The translations under genes and the position numbers were made by a program. The notes under the pieces were generated by a model that made no database searches, was not told the DNA's origin, and was given only the letters and a program-made list of their open reading frames with translations. A DNA stretch of 41,143 nt from Tabrizicola sp. (GTDB lineage: Bacteria; Pseudomonadota; Alphaproteobacteria; Rhodobacterales; Rhodobacteraceae): positions 1-41,143 of the forward strand of contig NZ_JAEULP010000009.1 of the NCBI RefSeq assembly GCF_016792905.1. Direction: 5' to 3'. The first letter of the stretch is position 1; each line of letters begins with the position of its first letter. This document shows positions 7,539 through 14,633 of the stretch, piece after piece.

Positions 7539-8167
7539 CCTGCAACGCGGCCCAGCGTCACTGCAAGATCGCCATAGCCGGTCAGGCGCCGCTCGTAGTC
7601 CAGCCCCAGCCGCCGGGCGCAGTCCTGCGCCTTGGCATCCAGAGCGGGGTCGTCCAGCTGCGCCTGGTAGACCAGCTTCGTGTAATTGCCGAAATACATG
7701 TCGCGCAGCTCCGGATGCCGGTCGAGCCCCATCGGCCGCCAGACAAAGGCATCGAACTGCCGGACCAGGAAATCGGTCAGGTAGAAGGCGGTAAACTCCT
7801 CGTCCGCCGCCGCCGCGAATTTCGCGTTGCCCTCGAAGAAGGAATAGCAGTGCGGGCCCTCGACCATCTCGATGCCCAGCCGGTCGCAGGCCACTTTCAA
7901 CTGACCCCCGGTGCCGCAATCGGCATAGACGACGAAGATCGTCTCGTAGCGGTCCCGCGCCTCGGCGACGGCCGCCTCCATCGCCGGGATGATCCGGTCG
8001 GGCCAGAGATGCAGCTTGGCGGGCAGGCATTGCAGGTCCATGTGCGCCCAGCCGTTCGCGGCCTTCAGCGCCAGGATCTCATGCGCCAGCGCCCCGCAGG
8101 CGATCAAGAGGATGCGGCCCGCATGGGCAGGCGGAAGCCCGGTTTCGGAAAGGGTGAGGTCGTCCAT
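7535..8167 (-). CDS. DUF1638 domain-containing protein
   Basis: A 210-residue soluble protein matching the DUF1638 family. Visible features are ILLIACGALAHEILAL, LHLWPDRIIPAME, IFVVYADCGTGGQL, EMVEGPHCYSFFEG and the C-terminal RRLGLDYERRLTGYGDL. The conserved cysteines and histidine (GPHCY, ADCGTGG) suggest a metal or cofactor site. The family is often encoded beside corrinoid methyltransferase proteins, as here (corrinoid protein at 8428-9126). A role in corrinoid loading, reactivation or methyl transfer is inferred only from that linkage. It starts 10 bases after a tiny membrane-protein gene and is probably cotranscribed with it. Confidence 0.85.
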   Translation of the reverse strand: MDDLTLSETGLPPAHAGRILLIACGALAHEILALKAANGWAHMDLQCLPAKLHLWPDRIIPAMEAAVAEARDRYETIFVVYADCGTGGQLKVACDRLGIEMVEGPHCYSFFEGNAKFAAAADEEFTAFYLTDFLVRQFDAFVWRPMGLDRHPELRDMYFGNYTKLVYQAQLDDPALDAKAQDCARRLGLDYERRLTGYGDLAVTLGRVAG

Positions 8168-8177
8168 GGCTTGGGCC

Positions 8178-8336
8178 TTACCGGCTGACGCGGGTCCAGG
8201 TCAGGATCACGCTCGCCGAAAGCGCCGCGAAGGCCAGGGCCGCGAAGGGAACCCCGGTCCAGACCGCCAGCCAGATCGTGAGGCCGGCGGCGAAGATCAC
8301 CAGGGCGATCAATCCAAGGAAATGAGTCAAGGGCAT
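8178..8336 (-). CDS. Small two-helix membrane protein, unknown function
   Basis: A 52-residue frame that begins MPLTHFLGLIALVIFAAG and ends ASVILTWTRVSR. It contains two hydrophobic helices (about residues 6-22 and 27-46) joined by WLAVWTGVP. It lies between the corrinoid protein gene and the DUF1638 gene on the same strand, with its stop 10 bases before the DUF1638 start. AGACGCGAG before the ATG is a weak ribosome-binding site. I do not recognise the family. Spacing and composition support a real gene, but there is no homology evidence. Confidence 0.6.
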   Translation of the reverse strand: MPLTHFLGLIALVIFAAGLTIWLAVWTGVPFAALAFAALSASVILTWTRVSR

Positions 8337-8365
8337 CTCGCGTCTCCCTGACCTTCAATCTGCGC

Positions 8366-8397
8366 TTCGGGCGGGCTTTGTGCAAGCCCCGCCCGAA
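8366..8397 (-). terminator. Hairpin after the corrinoid protein gene
   Basis: A 13-bp stem with one bulged base: arm 8366-8378 (TTCGGGCGGGCTT) pairs with 8384-8397. It lies 30 bases after the corrinoid gene stop and before the small membrane-protein start. There is no T tract, so it may be an attenuator or RNA-end hairpin rather than a classical terminator. Confidence 0.5.
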
Positions 8398-8427
8398 TCA
8401 CTTGCCCGTGCATCCCTTGCGAATGCG

Positions 8428-9126
8428 TCAGCCGTTCAGCTGGTTATGCTTGCGCGCGACGAACTGCTTCGCCGTCTCCACCGCCACCGCGGCATCGCGA
8501 CAGTAGGCGTCCGCACCGATGGCCTTGCCGAATTCCTCGTTCAGGGGCGCGCCGCCCACCAGAACGATGTACTCCTCGCGCAGGCCCTTTTCCTTCATCG
8601 TGTCGATCACGACCTTCATGTAGGGCATGGTCGTGGTCAGAAGCGCGGACATGCCCAGGATGTCGGGCTGTTCCTTTTCCAGCGCTTCCAGATACTTCTC
8701 GACCGAGTTGTTGATGCCCAGGTCCAGCACCTCGAAGCCCGCGCCCTCCATCATCATCGCGACAAGGTTCTTGCCGATGTCGTGGATGTCGCCCTTCACG
8801 GTGCCGATCACCATCTTGCCCATGCGCGGCGCGCCGGTTTCGGCCAGCAACGGCTTCAGGATATGCATCCCGGCCTTCATCGCGTTGGCGGCCAAGAGAA
8901 CCTCGGGCACGAACAGGATGCCGTCGCGGAAGTCGGCGCCAACGATGGTCATGCCCGCGACCAGCGCCTTGGTCAGCACGTCATAGGGCGCCCAGCCGCG
9001 GCCGATCAGGATGTTGACGCCCTCTTCGATCTCTTCCTTGAGACCGTCATAGAGGTCATCGTGCATCTGAAGCACAAGCTCGTCATCCGACAGCTCGGAC
9101 AGGATGATTTCGTCTTCGTCGGCCAT
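8428..9126 (-). CDS. Corrinoid (B12)-binding methyl carrier protein
   Basis: A 232-residue protein with the two-domain layout of methyltransferase-cognate corrinoid proteins and the B12 module of MetH. Residues 1-95 form a helical cap (DDLYDGLKEEIEEGVNILIG, LFVPEVLLAANAMKAGM). Residues 103-230 are the Rossmann-like B12 domain with GTVKGDIHDIGKNLV; H115 of DIHDIG is the expected lower cobalt ligand. SALLTTTMPYMK and VGGAPLNEEFGKAIGADAY complete the site. The ATG at 9126 fits the family start. With the homocysteine methyltransferase at 10447-11460 it probably forms part of a split, B12-dependent methionine synthase. An alternative is a carrier for methylamine- or betaine-type methyltransferases. 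Confidence 0.92.
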   Translation of the reverse strand: MADEDEIILSELSDDELVLQMHDDLYDGLKEEIEEGVNILIGRGWAPYDVLTKALVAGMTIVGADFRDGILFVPEVLLAANAMKAGMHILKPLLAETGAPRMGKMVIGTVKGDIHDIGKNLVAMMMEGAGFEVLDLGINNSVEKYLEALEKEQPDILGMSALLTTTMPYMKVVIDTMKEKGLREEYIVLVGGAPLNEEFGKAIGADAYCRDAAVAVETAKQFVARKHNQLNG

Positions 9127-9281
9127 GGCTGCGCTCCAAGCGATTGGTTTGACATGGTGATGATCCGAAAGCGACGCGGTCACTATGCGACAAGCGACAT
9201 ACACCGGATGAAAGCCGACAGGAAGTCGTCGCGAAGCGGAAAGTGGTGGCGTATGTTCCTCTTTCGTTCTAGCCTCTCCGC

Positions 9282-10367
9282 ATGATCGACAAGCCAACCA
9301 TCCTGCCCGGCCAGCGCATCCGTGCGCGGGGGGCCGAAACGAACCGCGCCGGCCGGTTCGAGGCAACCGATCGCGAAGCCGTCGATGACGGCTGGGACAT
9401 CCCCGAGGAAGAGCGCCTGATCGCGACCGAGGTTCGGCTGGAACGTCCGCGCTCGGCAATCACCTTCAACCGCTCGCCCGACCTGCCCTTCGACCGCTCG
9501 ATCAACCCCTACCGTGGCTGCGAACATGGCTGCATCTACTGCTATGCCCGCCCGACCCACGCCTGGCTGAACCTCTCGCCCGGCCTCGATTTCGAGACCC
9601 GCCTCGTCGCCCGACCCGGCATCGCCAAGGTGCTGGAGGCCGAGCTTCGCAAGCCCTCATACCGGGTTCGGCCGCTTGCCATCGGCACCAACACCGACCC
9701 TTACCAGCCCATCGAACGCGACCACGCAATCATGCGCGAGGTGCTTCAGGTGCTGGCGGCCTTCCGCCATCCGGTCTGGATCACGACGCGGGGCACCACC
9801 ATCGAACGTGACCTTGACCTGATCGCGGCTATGGCCGCGCAGGGCCTCGCCTCGGTCTCGATCTCGGTCACGACACTCGATGAAACGCTGGCGCGGAAGA
9901 TGGAGCCTCGCGCGCCCGCACCGAAGCGCCGGTTGCAGATCATCCGCCGCCTGGCCGAAGCCGGGGTGCCCGTCCGCATCCAGGTCTCGCCGCTGATCCC
10001 CGCACTGACCGATCACGAGCTTGAGGCGGTGATGGAGGCGGGTCGCGACGCCGGGGCGAAAGCCGCCAACACCATCCCCCTCCGCCTGCCGCTGGAGGTG
10101 GCGCAGCTCTTCCGCGACTGGCTGGAGGCGACCTTCCCCGACCGTGCCGCGCGCGTCATGGGCCGGGTGCGCGAATTGCACGGCGGGCGCGACTATGACC
10201 CTGAATTCGGCACAAGGATGCGCGGCCAGGGCCTCTGGGCCGAGCTGATCCACCGCCGCGCCGATCTGGCGCGCAAGCGACTGGGGCTCGGCGAAGGGCT
10301 TCCGAACCTGCGCTGCGACCTCTTCCGCCCGCCGCCACAGGCCGGGGACCAGTTGACGCTGTTCTGA
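9282..10367 (+). CDS. PA0069 family radical SAM protein
   Basis: A 361-residue radical SAM enzyme. The iron-sulphur cluster motif is CEHGCIYC (C80, C84, C87) within SINPYRGC, the hallmark of the PA0069/SplB-like group. IGTNTDPYQPIER, ITTRGTTIERDLDLI and VSITTLDE-like text (VSISVTTLDETLARKMEPRAP) follow in family order. The C-terminus ends DQLTLF. The substrate of the family is not established; relation to DNA photoproduct lyase suggests a nucleic-acid link, but this is unproven. The gene is divergent from the corrinoid gene, with 155 bases between the starts. It is convergent with the homocysteine methyltransferase, and a pair of palindromes separates them. Confidence 0.9.
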   Translation: MIDKPTILPGQRIRARGAETNRAGRFEATDREAVDDGWDIPEEERLIATEVRLERPRSAITFNRSPDLPFDRSINPYRGCEHGCIYCYARPTHAWLNLSPGLDFETRLVARPGIAKVLEAELRKPSYRVRPLAIGTNTDPYQPIERDHAIMREVLQVLAAFRHPVWITTRGTTIERDLDLIAAMAAQGLASVSISVTTLDETLARKMEPRAPAPKRRLQIIRRLAEAGVPVRIQVSPLIPALTDHELEAVMEAGRDAGAKAANTIPLRLPLEVAQLFRDWLEATFPDRAARVMGRVRELHGGRDYDPEFGTRMRGQGLWAELIHRRADLARKRLGLGEGLPNLRCDLFRPPPQAGDQLTLF

Positions 10368-10385
10368 CCGGCCGCAACCAGGAGC

Positions 10386-10430
10386 CAAATCCTTTCGAAA
10401 AGATTTGCCAAAATCCTTCGAAGGATTTTG
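10386..10430. repeat. Pair of tandem 22-nt TTCGAA palindromes
   Basis: Unit one, 10386-10407, has core TTCGAA and arms CAAATCCT/AAGATTTG with one mismatch. Unit two, 10409-10430, is a perfect palindrome with arm CAAAATCC and core TTCGAA. The repeat period is 23 bases. The pair sits between the convergent radical SAM and homocysteine methyltransferase genes, 18 and 16 bases from the two stop codons, where a bidirectional terminator would be expected. Confidence 0.9.
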
Positions 10431-10446
10431 CCCCTGCCCCGACCGT

Positions 10447-11460
10447 TCAGCCCCTCCGGCCCCGGCGTTCCCTGCGGCCCGCGCCCGCATCATCGCCCGT
10501 CCCGTCCGACGCCGAGGAGAACCCGCCCAGCTTCGCCTGGATCGTCTCCAGCGAGGGCCGGTTGCCTTTCGGGCGGCTTTCCAGCGCCACCCGCATCGCG
10601 CGCAGGTGTTCCGGCATCGTGCCGCAGCAGCCGCCGATGATCCGCACGCCCGCATCCCGTGCCATGACCGCATATTCCGCCATCAGCTCCGGCGTGCCGT
10701 CATAGTGGATATGCCCGTCATGATACTTCGGGATGCCCGCATTGCCCTTGGCGATGATCGGCCGTTCCGTCCCGGTCGCGGCAAACCCAAGGACCGTGCG
10801 CATCAGGTCCGACGCGCCGACGCCGCAGTTTGCGCCAAAGGCGATCGGCGGGTTCACGATCCGCTCGACCATCTCGGCCATCGACGACGACGTCACGCCC
10901 ATCATTGTCCGCCCAGCCGTGTCAAAGCTCATCGTGCCGCACCAGGGCATGTCTGCCCGCAGGGCCGCATCCGCCGCCGCGCGATACTCCTCGGGCGCCG
11001 AGATCGTCTCGACCCAAAGGACATCCGCGCCGCCTTCCTTCAGTGCCTCGGCCTGTTCGTGGAAGATTTCCACCGCAAGCGCGTGGGTCAGGCTGCCCAT
11101 CGGCTCGAAAATCTCGCCCGTCGGGCCCATCGAGCCCGCCACGACCACCGACCTGCCCGCCTTGTCGGCAATCTCGCGCCCCAGTTCCGCGCCGATCCGG
11201 TTCAACTCGCGCACCCGGCCCTGCGCCTGGTGCAGCTTCAGCCGAGCCGCGTTGCCGCCGAAGGTGTTGGTCAGGAACAGGTCCGACCCGGCCGCCACCG
11301 CGTCGCCGTAAAGCTTGCGGATATTCTCCGGCTTCTCGACGTTCCAGAACTCCGGCGGTTCGCCCGACGACAGGCCCATGTTGAACAGGTTGGTCCCCGT
11401 CGCCCCATCGGCCATCAACCAGTCACGCGCGGCAAGCATACGGGTCAGTGCATCGGTCAT
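10447..11460 (-). CDS. bmt: Betaine/homocysteine S-methyltransferase (homocysteine-binding domain)
   Basis: A 337-residue zinc-dependent homocysteine S-methyltransferase with a TIM-barrel fold. It contains MADGATGTNLFNMG, TNTFGGNAARL, VVVAGSMGPTGEIFEP and the zinc cysteines: C212 in GANCGVG and C278-C279 in IGGCCGTMPEH. The family moves a methyl group to homocysteine to make methionine. The donor could be glycine betaine, as rhodobacterial annotations usually say, or methylcobalamin on the corrinoid protein at 8428-9126. The latter would make it the homocysteine module of a split MetH. The C-terminus ends in a basic tail (GRRERRGRRG). The 190-base upstream gap shows no riboswitch that I recognise. 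Confidence 0.87.
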   Translation of the reverse strand: MTDALTRMLAARDWLMADGATGTNLFNMGLSSGEPPEFWNVEKPENIRKLYGDAVAAGSDLFLTNTFGGNAARLKLHQAQGRVRELNRIGAELGREIADKAGRSVVVAGSMGPTGEIFEPMGSLTHALAVEIFHEQAEALKEGGADVLWVETISAPEEYRAAADAALRADMPWCGTMSFDTAGRTMMGVTSSSMAEMVERIVNPPIAFGANCGVGASDLMRTVLGFAATGTERPIIAKGNAGIPKYHDGHIHYDGTPELMAEYAVMARDAGVRIIGGCCGTMPEHLRAMRVALESRPKGNRPSLETIQAKLGGFSSASDGTGDDAGAGRRERRGRRG

Positions 11461-11599
11461 TCTTCGCTTCCTTCAGGCGAGCCCATCACACTCCCTCTGC
11501 CATGGGTTGCGATCCTAGGCAATTTCATATTCCTCATCCTGTCTTGGCCTTCGGCTCAACTTCGCCAAGGACACGGCGAAGACCGGCCGCCCCGACAAC

Positions 11600-11629
11600 A
11601 AAAAAGCGCGGCCCCCTGCGGAACCGCGC
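11600..11629 (-). terminator. Rho-independent terminator after the zeta-subunit gene
   Basis: Read on the minus strand, GCGCGG (11624-11629) pairs with CCGCGC (11606-11611) and is followed at once by six T (11600-11605). It lies 22 bases after the stop of the ATPase zeta gene. Confidence 0.82.
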
Positions 11630-11651
11630 CTCGACGTCTGACACGGGGGCC

Positions 11652-11966
11652 TCAGCTTTCGGACAGAAGCTGGCCCTTGGCGACCGGCAGGAGTTCGGCC
11701 ATCTTCGCCCGCACCTCCTCCGCGCTGGCCTTGCCCGCAAGGTCGGCCACCACCTTGCGCACCACATCCTCGTCGCCGGCTTCCTCGAAATCGGCGCTGA
11801 CGACTTCCATGGCATAGGCCGTCGCCGCCTCGTCCGCCTTGCCCATCAGCCCGGCCGCCCAGAGCCCGACCAGCTTGTTGCGCCGCGCCTCGGCCCGGAA
11901 CTGCATCTCGCTGTCATGGGCGAACTTGGCCTCGAAAGCGTGCTCGCGGTCGTCGAACGTGGTCAT
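11652..11966 (-). CDS. F1F0-ATPase inhibitor subunit zeta (DUF1476)
   Basis: A 104-residue protein of the DUF1476 family, identified in Paracoccus denitrificans as the zeta subunit that blocks reverse rotation (ATP hydrolysis) of F1-ATPase. It starts MTTFDDREHAFEAKFAHDSE, the inhibitory N-terminal helix. It continues with a four-helix bundle (EMQFRAEARRNKLVGLWAA, LMGKADEAATAYAMEVV, DEDVVRKVVADL, AEEVRAKMAELL). The ATG at 11966 removes a long unlikely extension upstream. It is divergent from purC, a neighbour pair that is common in alphaproteobacteria, and has a clear terminator downstream. Confidence 0.92.
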   Translation of the reverse strand: MTTFDDREHAFEAKFAHDSEMQFRAEARRNKLVGLWAAGLMGKADEAATAYAMEVVSADFEEAGDEDVVRKVVADLAGKASAEEVRAKMAELLPVAKGQLLSES

Positions 11967-12038
11967 GGGGTCCCCCGCAGGTCTGGCGTTTCCCCCCATA
12001 TGCCTATACGGCCCCCGCACCGCAAGCCCCCTCGCGCC

Positions 12039-12067
12039 TTGCGGGTATTGCCCCCTTGGACTATAGG
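12039..12067 (+). promoter_or_regulatory. Candidate sigma-70-type promoter of purC
   Basis: TTGCGG at 12039-12044 and TATAGG at 12062-12067 are separated by 17 bases. They lie 59 bases before the purC start, in the divergent gap with the zeta gene. This is a sequence match only. Confidence 0.42.
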
Positions 12068-12125
12068 CCAAGGAAAGCGGTTTGAAGGTCGAAGCCCTGT
12101 CGCCGCCCCCCTGATCGAGTGAACC

Positions 12126-12878
12126 ATGGCACGGCGCAAGAAGGTCTACGAAGGCAAGGCCAAGATCCTGTACGAAGGCCCCGAACCCGGCACGCTGGTC
12201 CAGTACTTCAAGGACGACAGCGCGCCCTCGGTCGCCGCCCCCGCGACTCTGGAAGGCAAGGGCGTCCTGAACAACCGCCTGTCGGAATTCTTCATGGCGG
12301 GCCTCAACCAGATCGGCGTGCCGACCCATTTCATCCGCCGCATCAACATGCGCGAGCAGCTGGTGCGCATGGCCGAGATCATCCCGCTGGAAGTCGTGGT
12401 GCGCAACTTCGCCGCCGGCCCCCTGTCCTCGCGGCTCGGCATTCCCGAAGGCACCCAGTTGCCGCGCCCGATCGTCGAATACTACTTCAAGGACGACAAG
12501 CTGAACTCCCCCCTCGTCGCCGAGGAACACATCGTCGCCTTCAACTGGGCCAGCCAGCAGGACCTCGACGACATCGTCGCCCTCTCGCTGCGGGTCAACG
12601 ACTTCCTCTCGGGCGTGATGATGGGCGTCGGCATCCGCCTGGCCGATTTCAGGATCGAGGTCGGCCGGATATGGGAGGGCGACTTCATGCGCCTGATCGT
12701 CGCCGACGAGATCAGCCCGGACAGCTGCCGCCTGTGGGACATGCGCCAGCCCGAACGCCCCGACGGCACGATCCCCGACCCACAGCCGATGGCCGATGTC
12801 TACACGGAACTCGCCCGGCGGTTGGGCGTCCTGCCCTCGAACGTCACGCACACGACGAAGCCAACGCTGATCAACTAG
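12126..12878 (+). CDS. purC: SAICAR synthase
   Basis: A 250-residue phosphoribosylaminoimidazole-succinocarboxamide synthase, which joins aspartate to CAIR in purine biosynthesis using ATP. It begins [20 protein letters not shown]. It has [34 protein letters not shown] and the signature [11 protein letters not shown] (variant of the family LvDFKlEFG motif), then [14 protein letters not shown]. The length is normal. purS follows after 64 bases. The upstream gap contains a plausible promoter. Confidence 0.96.
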   Translation: MARRKKVYEGKAKILYEGPEPGTLVQYFKDDSAPSVAAPATLEGKGVLNNRLSEFFMAGLNQIGVPTHFIRRINMREQLVRMAEIIPLEVVVRNFAAGPLSSRLGIPEGTQLPRPIVEYYFKDDKLNSPLVAEEHIVAFNWASQQDLDDIVALSLRVNDFLSGVMMGVGIRLADFRIEVGRIWEGDFMRLIVADEISPDSCRLWDMRQPERPDGTIPDPQPMADVYTELARRLGVLPSNVTHTTKPTLIN

Positions 12879-12942
12879 GGCCCCTTGCCCGCCGTCCGGC
12901 CCTTCGCTAAGGACCGGGCAACCTGCAAAACCGGAGGCCCCG

Positions 12943-13182
12943 ATGAAAGCCCGCGTCACCGTCATGCTGAAACAGGGCGTCCTCGATCCGCAGGGCGAGG
13001 CAGTGCGCCACGCGCTCGGCTCACTCGGGTTCCAGGGCGTCAGCGGCGTGCGCCAGGGCAAGGTGATCGAACTGGACCTCGCCCAGACCGACGCGGCAAA
13101 GGCCGAGGCGGACGTCAAGGCGATGTGCGAGAAGCTCCTCGCCAACACCGTCATCGAAAGCTACCGGGTGGAGCTTCTCTGA
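12943..13182 (+). CDS. purS: FGAM synthase subunit PurS
   Basis: A 79-residue small subunit of the three-part phosphoribosylformylglycinamidine synthase (PurS-PurQ-PurL). MKARVTVMLKQGVLDPQGEAVRHAL, VRQGKVIELDL and the C-terminal IESYRVELL are typical. It follows purC. The glutaminase subunit purQ, which is often next to purS, is found about 10.6 kb away on the other strand (23798-24466). A paired inverted repeat begins 5 bases after the stop. Confidence 0.95.
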   Translation: MKARVTVMLKQGVLDPQGEAVRHALGSLGFQGVSGVRQGKVIELDLAQTDAAKAEADVKAMCEKLLANTVIESYRVELL

Positions 13183-13186
13183 CGCC

Positions 13187-13293
13187 GGACGGTGGGTTTG
13201 CACCCACCCTACGCCCGCTTCACCGTCGCCGGATGGTGGGCTGGCGCCCAACCCGAGGTCCGCGTTTGTAGGGTGGGTGCAATCCCACCGTCC
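13187..13293. repeat. REPIN-like paired inverted repeat
   Basis: Two 26-base copies in opposite orientation (13187-13212 and 13268-13293) match except at one base. Each contains a short internal palindrome (GGTGGG and CCCACC around GCA). The 55-base middle holds a weaker third version (GGTGGGCTGGCGCCCAACC). A short palindromic repeat in inverted pairs is the architecture of REP doublets mobilised by RAYT transposases. The right copy lies inside the 3' end of the P450 gene and the left copy in the gap after purS. Confidence 0.85.
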
Positions 13294-14633
13294 CGCCGCG
13301 ACACCCGCAGCCAGATCCCGTCCCGCGCCCGCACCGTCAAATGCGCGACCGGCACCGGCACCCGCCCCTCCACCGCCTGAAACCGGAAGGCCCGCACCAG
13401 ATGCGCCAGCATCAGCGTGCCCTCCAGCATCGCGAACCCCGCCCCCGGACAGACCCGCGCCCCCCGCGAGAACGGCAGATAGCCCTCCCGCGCCGCCTCC
13501 TTGCCCTCGCCTGCCCAGCGGTCGGGATCAAACTCATCCGGCCGCTCCCACAGCCGCTCATGCCGGTGCAGATGCCAGGGGCTGATCACCACCTGCGCCC
13601 CCCGCTTCACCGCCCTGCCCCGGAACTCCTCCGGCTGCACCGTCTCGCGCACCAGCATCGGCACCGGCGGGTACAACCGCAGCGCCTCGCGGAACACATC
13701 GCGGGTGAAGCGCAAGGACCCCACCACCCCGAACTCCGGCCTAAGCGCCACAGCCTCCGCCGCCACCCGTTCCTGAGCCTCGGGATGCGCCGCCAGCAGG
13801 TACAGCGCCCAGCCCAAGGCTGACGCACTCGTCTCATGCCCCGCCAGGAAGAAGATCGCCACCTGGTCGACCATCTCCGCCGTCCCGAAGGTCGCCCCCG
13901 TCACCCGGTCCGGCGTCGTCATGATCTTGGTCGCCAGATCAGCAGGCGCGGTCCCCGCCGCGATCGCCGCTGCCCGGGCCTGCGTCAGCCCCTCGATCAA
14001 CCCCCTTATCGCCTTCGCCGACCGCTTCGTCGCCCCCCGGTGCAGCCTCGGCATCCAGCGCGGCAAGGGCAGGAAGGCCCCAAGGTTCAGGATCGGCGCC
14101 GACCGCTGGTAGGCCCGGAACTCATGGAACACCGCCTGCGCCACCCCATCCTCGATCGGGATGGAGAAGAGCGTGCGGAAAATCACGTCCGCCGCCGCAT
14201 GGCTAGCCGCCAGCTCCACCTCGACCTCGCCCGGCTGCATCCGCGCCACCGCCGCCTCGCTCGCCGCCCAGATCGCCGGAAACGCCTCCTTCACACGGCC
14301 CCCCTCGAAGGCCGGGTCGATGATCCGCCGCTGGTGCAGCCACTCCTCGCCGTTGGTCACAAAGACCGAGCGGCCAAGGAGCGGCCGCAACCCCTCCGTC
14401 ACCCGGTCCGACTTGGGGAAATCGGCGGGCCGCTCATCCAGCACAAGCCGCACCAGAGCCGGGTCGTTGCAGAGGTAGCTCTCGAAGAATGGCGTGCGGA
14501 ACTCGGCCATCCAGGCCCGATACAGCCGCGCCGGTTGCGCCGACAGGATGTCCCGCCGGAACGCGCGAAGGTGGCCCCAGAGCGAAACCTTGTCCGCCCT
14601 CGGTTCGGGCTTCGGGGGCAAAGGCGCCGTCAT
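13209..14633 (-). CDS. Cytochrome P450
   Basis: A 474-residue soluble class I-type P450. It has the I-helix motif AGHETSA (264-270), the K-helix ExxR in EALRLYPP (316-319), the PERF-like segment FDPDRW, and the haem loop FSRGARVCPGAG with C395 as thiolate ligand. There is no N-terminal membrane anchor. Electron partners and substrate are unknown. It overlaps the upstream hydrolase gene by 4 bases (ATGA), so the two are cotranslated. The last 28 residues (from about 447, starting DGGIAPTLQ) are encoded by the inverted repeat at 13187-13293. The family would normally end near WLRVSRR, so this tail is acquired. Confidence 0.93.
   Translation of the reverse strand: MTAPLPPKPEPRADKVSLWGHLRAFRRDILSAQPARLYRAWMAEFRTPFFESYLCNDPALVRLVLDERPADFPKSDRVTEGLRPLLGRSVFVTNGEEWLHQRRIIDPAFEGGRVKEAFPAIWAASEAAVARMQPGEVEVELAASHAAADVIFRTLFSIPIEDGVAQAVFHEFRAYQRSAPILNLGAFLPLPRWMPRLHRGATKRSAKAIRGLIEGLTQARAAAIAAGTAPADLATKIMTTPDRVTGATFGTAEMVDQVAIFFLAGHETSASALGWALYLLAAHPEAQERVAAEAVALRPEFGVVGSLRFTRDVFREALRLYPPVPMLVRETVQPEEFRGRAVKRGAQVVISPWHLHRHERLWERPDEFDPDRWAGEGKEAAREGYLPFSRGARVCPGAGFAMLEGTLMLAHLVRAFRFQAVEGRVPVPVAHLTVRARDGIWLRVSRRDGGIAPTLQTRTSGWAPAHHPATVKRA

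Noticed and set aside
6270-8030. 586-codon minus-strand frame across the alcohol dehydrogenase gene
   Set aside because: It overlaps the true dehydrogenase and DUF1638 genes in a wrong frame and has low-complexity Gly/Ala/Arg sequence.
9127-9281. Small gene in the divergent gap before the radical SAM gene
   Set aside because: Short frames here lack a ribosome-binding site and plausible composition. The gap fits a two-way promoter region.
8380-9285. 301-codon plus-strand frame opposite the corrinoid protein
   Set aside because: His/Gln/Arg-rich antisense shadow; the minus-strand protein carries the conserved B12 motif.
11461-11651. SAM-type riboswitch upstream of the homocysteine methyltransferase
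   Set aside because: I looked for SAM-II and SAM/SAH conserved cores in the leader and saw no convincing match, only a short CCCAT/ATGGG stem.
13187-13293. CRISPR-like repeat
   Set aside because: Only two inverted copies with one 55-base middle. CRISPR repeats are direct and regularly spaced, and no cas gene is present.
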